NCBI RefSeq assembly: GCF_964355755.1
Contig: NC_092675.1
Location: 24,096,412 to 24,160,411, forward strand
Origin: Antedon mediterranea
Lineage: Eukaryota > Echinodermata > Crinoidea > Comatulida > Antedonidae
Direction: 5' to 3'
Length of the DNA: 64,000 nucleotides
Positions within the stretch are counted from its first letter, which is position 1. Every line of letters starts with the position of its first letter. Positions 23,480-37,700 of this stretch are shown here, piece by piece. Made by a program: the position numbers and the translations under genes. The notes beneath the pieces were generated by a model that saw only the letters and a program-made list of their open reading frames with translations, did no database searches and was not told the origin of the DNA.

Positions 23480-26400
23480 TTAGTACCCACTTGGCTGAAG
23501 CCATAGACTTAGATCTTCACTTTTTCCAGTCGGTGGTCTTGAATATATAAAAAAAAAAAGATATTACTTAGTTGTGAATATATTGTGCCAGTTATGTGGT
23601 ACATAATCATTAATCTGAGCAGCTGCACTGACAAGATATATTTCAATCAAATCTATTAAGATCGAAACAGTATTGTCTGCAGATTGGACAACAATTTTGA
23701 ATTGTGCACTCAATATTCAAAAGCAAGCACTGAAATACAGTACTTCTCATGAAAAGACCTGCAGTGCATTAAAATGTTCAAGTTTTAATCATGGAGAGAA
23801 TAAATATATCTCCATGTCATTAAGTGTCATTGACTTTTATTTCTATTTGCATAATCATTTTGTAGAAAGGAAAAAAAGAAATTAACATAAATCTCTAAAA
23901 TGTCATTTTTATTATTCTTATTTTGTATTATTGTAAATCTTCTATAAAATAAATCATTATTAGGACTACTATTAGTATGGTATCAGCAAATCATCTGGAC
24001 GTTTGCAGTCAATTAGCAGTGTTCTGTTCTGTTCTGCTCGACAATCAGAAAAACTGGAAGTGTGCAAACTATAAATTTGTTGGAATTGGATAACACAAAC
24101 TTACAGATAAATCAACAAGTATGCAACTTTTAAAATGAATATAGTAAATATTGTACCTACCTGTCACTTGATCCTTTTGACATAAACTTCTGTAATACAT
24201 CATCTGGGTCTTCATTTGACATGTCACCTGAAACAAATACATGCACAATAATATGCCAAATATCCTAGTGCAAGTCTGAAATGATCTAAATGTAATATAT
24301 AATTACTGTGGTACTCTGTTATCACATCGATCAAACTTGTTTCTGAATGTAGTAGTATTTTTCTGTTCATTATCATTTTACTAATTTTAGATGAATCTTT
24401 ACCTAATTTAAATCACTTGAGTAGCTACAGAAAACTTGGAATCAATTCTTGTAAGGGCGTGTGGCGCAGTGTGTTAGATGTTCGACTACTGATCGTGAGA
24501 TCGAGGTTCAAATCCTACTCTCACCGCGTTGCTAGTATCCTTAGGCAAAGATACTTTACTTACGTTTGCCTCTCCCCATCCAGGTGTATAAATGGGAACC
24601 GAGTTAGATCAAAACACAACTTTGCGCTGATTACTAGCTGCATTATGTATGTTTATATACGTGTTTGATCAGAAAAAAATGACTGGGGTAATAATGTTCA
24701 GCGCTTAGAGGTTTCACAACATTAGGTGCTATATCAATCTAGAATATTATATTATTATTATTCTGAACCACTTTTAGGAATGTTGGCCAAATTGTGACAT
24801 TTTGTGGTCACCAACTGAAAACTATATAATTTTTATATAATAATAAATATATTACATTTTAATTTGGTTTTTAAACAATAGAATATCAAAATTGGGCTAA
24901 TCATTTTTAATTTTGGAGGTCAGTCTTTGACAGACAGCAATTTCTGGTTGCTTTTGTATAATCTATATTTTTTATGGTTAGCTGGATCATTTTAGTTACA
25001 CAGCAATGTAGTTTGAATAAGTTGTCCTAAGTCATACATTTTTACATGTTGTATTGTATGTTATGTCGATATGCTGGTTAAAATGAAACAAAATTAAAAA
25101 AACAAGTGGTTGAAATGTCTTACTCTCTATCGCTGCTAAAGCAGCTATTCTTTCCTTATTTTTCCTCTCCATAACTTCTAAAACGTCTTCATTAATACTT
25201 CCAATATCGCCATAAAGATCTCTGGTCTGTTGTTTTAAAATAAAAAGATTAACATAAATTACAGTAGAGAACACATTGGGACCAACAGAGAAGGCCACTG
25301 AATAGGGGTTGTGGTGGAGGTGTTATATTTATTTTATTTTATTTCAACCACATTCAACCGCGAAAAATCGCCAATTACAGGATGCCTTAAAACTCTTTAG
25401 ATATAAATATAGAATTAAAAGCACATAAAAATACAAAACATGAAACATACAAAATGGCAAACAAAAAAATATCGATAGTCTTATCCTTAACAGAAATTGA
25501 ATTAAAAAGCTTGGATAATCCCATTTTTGGTTACGTTGAACCCGACAATGGGCAAGGGAAAATAAGTCGGTATTGCGAGAGTTTGCTCGATTAATTTTGA
25601 GAGAAAAAAAGACAGAAAAGTTTCTCCTTAATAGGGGTGTCACAAATTGTTCTACTGTATACTGTATTACCAAATTATGTGATGAATTTTGGTTGACTTT
25701 TTCAAACTGAACCATTTAATAGATGCCAATCATAAAAATTCAATAAAAACTATATGAAACAAATTATATGAATAGACAATTGAGAGTTTTCGGATGTTTT
25801 TCAGCAATAATGCTTTGTTTGCAGCGACTACATTGTTAAAGTTAAAACCTACTACTTCAGGAATTGTGAACTCACCCGAGCCGACCCTGGTAAAGACCTC
25901 TCATCGGGTGGTATCTTAGATTCTCCTGAATCAAGTCCAATGAATGCACTTGAAGACTCGAGGGCTATCAGAGGAGATTCATTTCGCTAAAAAAAAAAAA
26001 GAATATTAGAAAAATAATATTTAGACTCTAAAATAAAACACTGCTCATCTATTGATACTACTCAATCACTATAATTTGCAAACAAATTTGAACAAGTTCA
26101 AACAAGACTATAAAAAATAAAGCATTTAATGAAAACAATGTTCATTTTATATCACAATATGCAAAATTCTGTCAACAGAATCACAAAAAATAGCGTTATT
26201 ATTGGTAAAAAATAAAGCATTGATGGTGACAGCCAATTTAGATTAGAAGGTGGAATTTACAAGTTTACAAGTCATTTCTTTATTTAAATTGTATTCAAGG
26301 ACTGTTTTAGAAAGCACTGATATTACATGGCCATATTATTATGGCAGAGCAGGGCATAGCAATTTAAATCAGCAAATCTGATGGATTTGTTCTAACAATA

Positions 26401-28796
26401 TTACAAGTTTCATGGGTTGGATGAATTTAAAGGTTGATTTGATTGTATTATGCTATCCATCTGTTTGATTTATTTTTTGTACACTATCAAAGCAGGCTCG
26501 GTTTTGGTGTTTGCAATAAAAATTAGTTTGCACAGCATTAGTGTTAGATTACATAGTATGTTTTGCTTGCCTCTTTGTTTACATCATCCACAGGCTGATT
26601 ATATGAAGCAAAAGATTAATAAAATATATAAATAAAAAGAATTACATGTATTCAAAGAAAAGATGATGGTAAAGGAGTGAATTAATAAATGAAGATCAAA
26701 CGAGAGAATACTTATTATCTGTGAAATGAATAAACTGACAAGTTGCTAGGTGTTTGAATTTACAGTTACATTGATACAATTTGATAAATAATATACTACA
26801 AGAATGAAGAGATTTATACATATCGGTTGAAAACATTACGGAAATTCGATTTTGGTGAGTGTCGTAGAACAGTATCAAACCTTATTTTAATATACTACAA
26901 CTTACCCTTCCAATATTATGCAGATTAATTGTTGTATCATATGCAGAGGGCCGATAAGCTGCAAACAAAAAGTGATTCATAATTTGTGAAGTAAACAATG
27001 TAATAAATAACTCTTTTGTAATCATAGTACAGTAGTTTTAAAACAGTAGTTGAGTAGATTTAGGTAATATTAACATTTAGAGGATGGTAATTGGTTTGAT
27101 TGTTTGCTTGACAGAATTATAATGTGAAAGGGGCTTACGGTAACCTCCTAATACTATAAATACTTACCTTTTCTCATGTTGTCTAACTTCTCTTCTTGTT
27201 GCCTTAAGAGTGCTCTCTGTTGAGCTTCAAGGGCAATATCTGTAGTTGGTTTGTCAGGGTATTGTTCTCTCATCTTTTGTCTTGATTGAGAACCTTTAAT
27301 AAAAATAATATATCAACATACACAAAACATATACATTGGTGTTTTTTTCAATATGATATTAATTAATGGCATGGATTAATAAAATAATAATAATGCTTGT
27401 CTTATAGAATGCCTAATAGTAATACACATAAAACAAAGAAAGAAGCCATGATATATGTTAAAGAAAGACATCCAGATGAAATGAGTCAACAATATTATGG
27501 TGATAGGTTAGATTTGTATGTGATCGGTGTGTAGTCTAAGACCCTCATAGCCACCCATAGCTCAATCACATTTGCATGGTCTTATTCTGTGTCATAAGTG
27601 CTAAAATGCATCACAATATGATGCACACTTTAATACTGTATTATGACATTTTATTTTCTCAATAATTTTACACCCCAACCCATCTTGCAAGAAGGTGGTC
27701 TGATGTCTGAATAACATAGGATTATTGAGGCAAGTTTAAATTAGCATTGTTTTTTTTGTCTATACTTGCTTTTACAAATTGTATAAATCTAAATAAACAA
27801 ATAATACAGTACTCAGTAGAATTTTATTTTTATTTTATTTATTTTTTATTTATTCAATTTCTGCCATATACATAACAAAAAAGACAAAACAATTATAAAA
27901 GGAGGCACGGAAAGACCAAACAGGTGCTAAACACCTATGCTAGTTGGTCAACCCAGAACAGAGAAAAATAAATAAATTACGTTCCACAAGTGTATTAAAA
28001 CACAAATCTAACCTCTATCTTTGAGATTATTAAATTCCTGTGCTGCTGCATGGTTTGTTAGCTCACGTCGAACGGTAACTGGTTTTGGTTTCTTTTTTTT
28101 ATCAAGGTCAAGAACGTTGACTTGTGGGCTGGCACGACGACTTCCATGAGAACTGGGAACATGGGTGTAAGGGTCATACTGAAAATAATGAGACAAAAGT
28201 AATTAAATAAAAAATATTTGTAATAATAATTGTTATTATTAATAATTAACAACATTACGAACATTACCAACGGACACATGTTTTAATAGCACTAACCAAA
28301 AACTTTTCTACTCTTATCCCATAAAGCACACAAAAGATACTCACTCCATTTGATCAGGGAAGCTTCTTTCAATTTTTAGCCATTTGGCAATGTAAGTACA
28401 GCAATTTTTTTACAAAACAATTGTATATAAACAAATTTCTTTGCAACTACTGAATGCAATGTTCGATAATTCTCTCTATATTGTTACACAATCAGGTAGA
28501 TGCATCCATATTGAACAGAGAAAACCACTAGCCGTGTTTATATTTTATATATCTTTTTCCTATTTTTAATTTAAACACACATGAAACAAACATTACAATG
28601 AAATGCATATTAAATTGTAGTCAATTTATAATAACATATACTGTACTTCTCTTTCAAGGGCCTGTTGAACTCGCCTCTGCTCACTCTGAAGCTGTTTACG
28701 CATTGTTGACAGAGCACTCATAACGTTGCGTTCCTTATCTCCTGCACGTTCTTTAGTTGTCACTGCTGGCACTGGAGGTGACCGTCGACCATTAGG
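23480..28796 (-). other. CSPP1: CSPP1 exons 37-44 (C-terminal region)
   Basis: Exons: 28647-28796, 28013-28178, 27168-27293, 26906-26958, 25876-25986, 25124-25226, 24161-24227, 23480-23537. They encode the RSPPVPAV plus [11 protein letters not shown] helix, [36 protein letters not shown], a charged helix, DPDDVLQKF and the final LWLQPSGY. Confidence 0.93.
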
Positions 28797-31700
28797 CTGA
28801 GATAAAAATATAATAAGTTTGAAAGTACAGAAAATCCACAGAACAGAAAGTTCATTAACATGTCTAATATGAAACACAAATATCTATTACTTTAATTTGA
28901 ATAATGAAAAAAACTGATCACACATGACGATGTTGTTATGTCACTGAAAACTAAGAAAATAACATTAGTTAAAAGATAATTTAATCTTCAAGAATATACT
29001 ATAAATTCTAGAAAATATATCTAAAAAAAGTGAATGTTTTGCATAATTTGTTAAAATATCTACAGTATTTAGTGAAAGAGTAAAAAAGCTGATGCGCTTG
29101 ATTAAGCACGACGCACACTAGAGTTTTTGGCTGAGCCAACTGGCACGAGTAACACTTGGCTCACTGACTTGATAATTACTTACTACGCTACACAGCACGC
29201 GCTGATACATTATAATAAATCTGAACATATCATGCGCAGTGGAACTTTTTAGTGAACTACCTGCTCACGTTCGGCGCACACTGTGAGGAAAATGTCATGC
29301 ATGGCAAAACATATTAAACACGATAGATATTTTCCTCATCGGCATGTGTGGCCGATTCCTCACGAATTCCCCGGTGCACACTGTGAGCCACGTGTTACTC
29401 GTGCCAGTTGGCTCAGCCGAAAGCTCTAGTGTGCGCCAGGCTTTAGGTCTTCTATAGAACAAACATAAAACAACATTTTTTACATTGCAATATTTTTTAT
29501 ATAAGCGTTACTTAAAATATGAGCAAGTAGTGAACGTTTGGGGGTTGGGGGATGAGGGGTATCATGAGCTTGGTTGTTATGTCTATAAACCACCAGTTCC
29601 ACTGCTGTTTGAAGACCAAGGACAATTAAATACCATTTACATTTATTTACATGAAAAAAAAAACATTTAGAAAACAATTGTAAAGAAATATACAACTAAT
29701 AGTAGAAGTAGCTATAAACTAATGTGTACATAAATACTTGAAATTTAATGTACTTTAAATAATAATCTAACTACATGTTTTTTATAAATAATAAAATTAA
29801 AATACAGGATATTATACTGGAGAGTGATGGTGTAATGGTAATATCGGACTAGCATGTGATAGGCATGGGTTCGAGGTTATCTGTACCATAATAATTGCAT
29901 CCTTAGGCAAGATGCTTTACTCTCATTGCCTCGCCCTTCTGATGGGATGTAAAGCCGTAGGTCCAGTGTACTTAACAGTGCACGTTAAAGAACTTGGTAC
30001 ACTATTCGAAAAGAGTAGGGGATCGTCTCCCGGTGTGCTGATCTGGTAGGCGCTGCACTGCTGGCTGCCGTGGGTTCGTGGAGGGCCTAATCCGAATTTC
30101 CTTAGTTTCCAGTTAAGCTTGAGGACAAATGAATACCTTTACCTTTATTACTTTAACACCCTGTTTGGCTTACACTTTAGTTTGCCATTTAAACAAATAA
30201 ACTGTAACTGTAAAGTTCTAATACTGTGCATCAAAAGACTGACAATATAACAACACAAACTATTCAGCAAAACAGTAGCTAGTCCAGTACATAAAACCTT
30301 AATAAACCGTTCTTACTGCATGTGTATCCTCGTCATCAGATAAGAATTCAGGCAGTTCTACATCAGACTATAGTAAAATATACAATCCATTATTTTAGGT
30401 AAGACATTTTAAACTATGAATAATCATAATATGAGACAAAACTGCCACACTGAACTATAAAATACAATGGGCAATTAATAATCACAGAATATGTATAACA
30501 GCCAGTAGTAGGAGAGATGATACCATTAAGAGATGTACAAGTATTATTCACTGTCATACAGCTAGTGAGCATTATCAAAACAGTTGCAAAACAAATGTTG
30601 TCAGAAGACTAATATAATTAGTTATAGCTGATGTAACAAGCTGTTCGGACACCCAAAGCAGACCTGCCAACCTTGAGTTAGATTTGGTGGCATAAAAACA
30701 TGCTATATATAAGAGTGATGTTTCAATGGTGTCATTCAGTGCTGTGTGAGTTTTGACGTTGTTTGTGTTAACCGTAAGATTCAATTGCATAGCACAAATT
30801 GACAGGTATGCCAATCATAATGAAGTGCAGACAACATACAGTTTGATGTTACAAATTGATGTAAAGATAAGATGATGAACCATGGACGGCAAAGCATGTC
30901 ACCTAAAATGTACACATCGCTGGAAGCTGCATAAAACATTCTGAACAGCAACGTATCAGAGAAACAATATCAAAGTGTCATGGAATGTTTAGTCCTACGT
31001 AAACACATCAAATGATAATAAAAGATATACCAAACATTAAACACAATTACGGATGTTATTAAACTTGTTTTATAATTATGGAGGACCCTCCATTATCAGT
31101 TAGAGGAAAAATGGTAAAATCAGCACTGTGGTCATGTTACAAGAGTTGTCAAAACAATATAGATTATATAGAAAGTAGGAAACCTTGTATCATTGCCCCC
31201 CCCCCCCCACCCCCCGACTGTCATGGTATAATTATTTTCCTTTAATTTGAGAAATAAGTGGGTAATAAAGTATAAATAGATTAACTCCATTATCTTTTAA
31301 AGTATAGAACTCATTTTCAATCATGATACCAACTATTTAGGGAGAAGATAATGTATTCTGTACGACAATATAACTAGTACCTCCTCTTTTGCCATTATTC
31401 AGCAAAATATATTATTAGAAATTACCAAGCAGTTTAGACAATGAAAGCATATTTATCATCCTTGAAGATAAAGATAACGCAAAATAAAGAAAAGGCAATT
31501 GGCACCATACAGTGATGTTTATAAGGAAACATCTTATGGTGGGTATTATTAAAATGAGTACGAAACTTCAGGTTGTTACAAGACATTAATACACAACAGG
31601 CAGAACTATAATATCATCATTTTAACCAAATAATACCTCATTATTGAGTTCTGCATCTAAATCCATATAAACCACTTCCTATATAGATATAAATAAACTC

Positions 31701-34700
31701 TTCAGTCAGTCCATGTTGTAATGTCCCAAGATCTGACATCTTGAGAGAAATATTATAGAAAAGTCACTATTGAATATATTATTGTTGTTTTCTAACTGCT
31801 GAATGTTTGCATAAAAAAAAGTAATAGTTGGTCCTGAATTAAAATAGTTCAGCATTTTAAATTTATTCAGAAAATAAATACTAGAACAGAGATTGGAAAT
31901 TTGGCGATATTTTCAATCTTTCTTTTCACAAAAAACCAAAATGTGGGCCAACAGGCTACCAGAAACCTATGCCTTGTTTAGTACAGTTTAATAATTATTT
32001 CTATTTTTGTATTAATAAGCAATTAAAAATGTGACCGCTGTGTAACTTACAATTTTTTTCTTCATCAATATGTCTTCAATTTCTAGTGGAGGCTTGTAAA
32101 TTAAATTTAAATTCATGACAAAATATTATTTCAGCTATGTACTATAGTATATACTCAAAGGTACATAATATGTCCATGACATAATAAACAAACAATTGAT
32201 AGAAAATCCAATAATAACTTTTAAATCAACATTAATATAAATCGTGTACTAGACATCACTGGTTTAAGCCCAGACACTACCAACTGAGAAGCTAAACTAG
32301 GAAAACACTTTGCTCATCACTATGTTGGCTGAATCTCAAACAAACGCAATAAAGTTGTTTTATATATTCTGTAATAACTTACAAAATCCTGCTTGACAGG
32401 TATTTCTTCCACTTCCACTGGAGGCTTTTAATTAAAATATTATTAACATCTCTAAATATACTGTAAATTCTAACCACATTGTATCATAGAAATACAATTA
32501 ATTGAAAAGCTATACAAATACTCGTCCATGCTACAATGACTGCTTTACAAACTTAGAACAAAATGTGCTAGCAACTCATCACCTGCATAACATAGCTAAA
32601 CATGTTCACATACTGTAACATTTAAAACAAAGCAGTAAATTTAGATGAGTTAGGGAAGAAAAACCAACAAATGCTATTAAAGCAGAACATTATCTGAAAA
32701 CATCCTCTATCATTTTTTCTTCTTCAACATGAAAATCATTATGGAAAATGCTTGGCTTTTATTTATTAGATGGTACTCTTCTGCACTGTGTAACTTACAA
32801 TTTTTTTCTTCATCAATATGTCTTCAATTTCTAGTGGAGGCTTGTAATTTAAATATAAATTCATGACAACATTTTATTACAGCTATGTACTATAGTATAC
32901 TGAAATGTACATATAACAGGCCCATGACATAATAAATCACTATTGATATAAAATCCAACAATGATAACTTACATTAAACTGTATACTAGACATCACTGGT
33001 TTAAGTCCAGACACTACCAACTAAGAAGCTAACATCATTATGTTGGCTGAATCTCTAACACACACAATAAAGTTGTTTTATATATTCTGTAATAACTTAC
33101 AATATCCTGCTTGACAGGTATTTCTTCCACTTCCACTGGAGGCTTTTAATTAAAATATTATTATTAATAACATCTTTATAAAAAACCACTATACAAATAT
33201 TCTCCATTCTATACTGACTGCTTACAAAACTTAGAACAAATGTACTATCAACTCATCACCTGCATAACATAGCTAAACATGTTCACATACTGTAACAGTA
33301 AAAACAAAGCAGTAAAGTTAGATGAGTTGAGCAACAAATGCCAAGCATAAAAAACATCCTCTATCAGTTGTTAAAATATCTTCTTCGACATGAAAATCAT
33401 TATGGAAAATGCTGGTATTAAATGTCAATTGAACATGGGTAGTAAACTCTATAAAACTAATTTTAGGTTAGTTGGTCTAGTTGGAGCAACCATTGACAAC
33501 AATTTCCCCTGCTCAAATCAATTCACAAAAACAACATGTACTGCATATAATGTAAATACAGACGTACAGAAGCAGCAGAGTGAGTTTAAATAAATAAGTA
33601 GGGAAACAACAACATCCTGTCTGTTATAACATCCAGTAAGCAAGCTCCCTCCCTCTTACAGTATATTTTCGCAGGTAAGGGAAGCATCATGGTACCTAAG
33701 ATTTTTAGAAACTAATTCACATTTAATACCGGACTACTTTCAGAGCTGATATTTGAATGGGTCCTTGGTAACTTTTGACTTTCTAATTGCTATATAGAAT
33801 ATTTCATTACATGATTATATATTTTGGCACAAATGTAGGAACAAAAAGTCTTGTTGGTTTCAAAATGGTTTAAAAATATTTGGTAAAGTCATGTTGATTA
33901 TATTCCCAAGTCTTAAATTGTAAACACACTGGGTGTATTTGTAGTAAAACTAAGTTTTACTTAAGTAATACTAAGTTTTTCCAACTCTTGTGTGAACAGC
34001 CCAGCAACCCTGTCTAACAGATTTAAAATCCAGTGGGAACATACACAGGAATGCTTTTTGGCTTTCCTAGCATAGAAAGAAATCCCTATTCAGACCGTGG
34101 TAATTTTTACTTTTCTGATGTCTTGTAAAGAATTTTAATAAGGCCAGTGTGGTTGACGGTGGTTTAATACACTATCTGAAACACTTTAACTAAAAAAAAA
34201 TATGACAAAACCAATTACCATGTTATCACCCTGCATCTGCTCAAGTGTGGGAACAATGGGGGAATTATTTCTTGGTGAAGGAATCTGAAAAACAAAAAGG
34301 AGAGGCAATGTATATATTTTAAAATAAATCTTTCAAATTCATTTATATCATCTTCATAATATAAATGGATTTCAAAGATCAAATTTATTTGTAGCAAAAA
34401 CAGAATATATTAAAACAACTTAAAAAATGTATTAGATGCATCATAAAAAAAGCAAGCCGTATAGTACTTCCTAAATTACTCAAAGAATAACAGAAAAGTA
34501 ACCTATAAGAAAAATCGGTCACTCCTGGGTTTCTCTACAATTGAAGTCAATTTAAAAAGTCTAAAACTACAATAGTTTCTTTTTATTCTGAAACAAAGAT
34601 GCTGCACAAACCTTAGTTTGCTCCTGTTTGCGCAAAGCTGGTACTGGTGGAGACTCGGTTCTGGACTATTAAAAGATAGTAATTTAAAATAAATATTATA

Positions 34701-37700
34701 TTAACGTAGGCCACAGCAATGATAGTGAATGATAACCATTCTAACTTTTCATACAAAAAATATCTGTGGCAGTATTCACCTTTCACACTTAGGCTTAGGG
34801 AAACACTTACACGTATTAAGGTCAAGAAAAATCTCATATCTAAGTGAATACAATTTAAGGGAAATACTTAAATATTCATTAAGTTAAGTGAAATACTTAT
34901 ACTGAAGGAACAAATCTCACTTTAATGAGATTGGTGAATACGGTCACTGATTATGAATAAACTTCTATTTACATAAAACATCCAGCTCCTAACTAGGGTC
35001 ATTTCGTCAGTCTAATTTCTCCACCTAGAATTTGATATTGAAAATAAACTAATTCACTTACTGGTTCTGCCTTCCTAAGTGTTGGAATCGGTGGTGATTC
35101 TACCCTCTATCAATATTAATAAATGAAAATGGAGTTATGAATAAAACTAACATAAAAGATCAGTAAATAGATAAATACAAATTTAAACAAATGCTTGAAC
35201 CAATTCATTTAATTTATTTTGCCATTTGCACCAATTTCCAATATTTATCTGTCTGCTGATCTGGTTAATCAAGAATGTCTTTGTCAGAGATTGAAAATGA
35301 ATTGATTTAAAATAATATTGTACTTACAGGTTCTGTCTTTCGGAGGGTTGGAATTGGTGGTGATTCGACTCTCTGCAAATAAATAAAAAATTTAAAAACA
35401 TATTTATATACATAAATACCACTCAATTATAGGAAGAACACTAGGTTTGAATATTGGTTGTGGCAACTTTTTCTCATTTCCTCATCTTTATCGTTTCTAT
35501 TTAATTAATTTTCTTATACAGTAGCCTAATTTTCAGTATATCACCGATTGACAGGAAAACAAAAAACAAATTTACCAGCACTTCAGTCTCCTTGTGAATC
35601 TCTGTTATTCTGCTATGTTGTTTTACTGACTTTTCTTCCATGACTGCTTGTTTCATTTCTGCTTGTTTCCTTTTTTCTTCTGCCAATTTAGCCATCTCTT
35701 CGTTTTGTTGACGTGTCTAATGTAAAGAAAACAAGATAAAACTCTAATCATTCTTGATTTAAGTCATGTTCAAATAGATCAAGTTATGGCATATATGAAA
35801 TGTAAAATATTTCAATTAAAAAATACAATAAATGGGGGTATATATATATAGCAACACTTAACAAAGTTTCAGGCTATGCATGTGGCATCAGCAAATGGTT
35901 GCCTGTCTATGAATGGCAACAAATTCGTCAATTGCATACACACATGTGTTAACATGACATACCTAATAGTCATTCTAATAACAACCAAGCATGTCTAACT
36001 ACATACCTTCTCTTCCTTTAACCTTTGTTTTTCTTTTTCGGCTTCAAACTCCCTTTGCATTTTATCTCTTTGTTCCTGAAGATCCCGTTCTTGCTTTTCC
36101 TCTCTTAATCGTTCACGTTCTTTTTCTTCAGCTTGCCGTCTTTTCTTTTCTTCAATCTGTTAACATTACAGTAATATCTTCTCATTTACTTTAGAATTAT
36201 AAACAACTTCTCTGACCTACATTTTCTCTGCTCAAATAATTATTTGATATTAAATATTTTTTACAAAAATTGCGGTGACATTGATATACTGTTTCATAAT
36301 TATCCACCTACTATAGATTTAAATTTAAAAAAAACTCAGTCTTGCAGAAGCATATGAGGGAATGTCTTTTCACATAGCCAACATTGCAAAGTGTCATTTT
36401 TCTCCAGAGTGACAAACACAAGATGCTCTACACGAACAAAGTCTTTAAACAAGCTTTTGGTATTTGAGAAACTTTTTAGAAACCAGACACCTGCAGAGAT
36501 CACATCCAGACATCTCTGACCTATAAATTAGTAACAGAGTATCTAAACCACCAAGCTATCCAATTCTTCTCCTTTTTTGTTACATCATTACAAATTCCTA
36601 CCTGAAGTCTAAGGCTTTCTTTATACTCATCCTGAGCATTCACAGGAGTTGTGTCACCACCTACAGTAAAACTTTCAGGTAAAGTATGATGGACAGGTAT
36701 CTGTACTTGGCCTCTTGGAGAAATCATAGGATTACCTACAAAAGAAAACGCTCTGTTCATGCAGATCTTATTCTTCCAGGATTTAATTACACTTAATACA
36801 GTAACCATTTTTGTTATGGCTGTGTTTCTGTAGCTATAACATATTGTTGGTTTAATTTCTTAACTAATCATATAATTATATATTATTATTATTATTATGA
36901 CTACTTTAACATCAATCACTCAATTCTCTATACCATAAACATAATTGAGTGATTTGAATGAAATAATTTTTGGATAATTTGTCTTGAGTGGAATTGGTTA
37001 AATCCTGTTTCCACAGAACCTTTATCGGTTGATTATCAGTTAATTTTTTATCAGATAATTATAGGTTCATTTTTGGCTGTGGAAACATGGCTTATGAATG
37101 GAAAATCAATGAAAAAAAAACTCTCTCTCTAGTGGTATAGTAAGTAAATTATTTCAAACAAAGTTAGGACTATAGCTGCCCCTAATCTATGTATTACTAG
37201 ACAATATTATACTTTACCTTGAATGGTTGAGCCTCCAAATACATCCTCTGTTGTCTGCATTTGTTTCACTTGTTTTAAGTCAGCTGAAAAAATATTATTC
37301 AATAAATTATGGAAAAAAGAATATGCCCGTCTTGTTATGGTTGTAATAATGGTAAACTCCTATTCAAGGCACACACTTTTAAGGGACATTTCATCTAGGC
37401 ATGAATTTTTTTCTTTAGTTTGCCAGTTAGCCTGACATGAATCAATAGTAATACTGTAGTAAATTTCTTGGACTTTTCGTTCATCAATGCTTGGTTTGAA
37501 ACAGGTATCCAAGTTGCACTTTGATGGGATTTGCATTGTGAATTTGTATTGCATTTAATTAATTAATAACTGCACATGATCATTTCAACTTACCAATGAT
37601 ATGTCCCTTATTGTCACGCATCGGTGCTCCTCCGCCTCCTTTGCCAAATGGCTCATAAAGTTTAGCTTCAGCTTCCATCTTTTGATCATATCGTTCCTGT

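Noticed and set aside
25344-25715. 123-codon minus-strand ORF in a CSPP1 intron
   Set aside because: No recognisable domain; it may be a decayed retroelement fragment but I could not support that.
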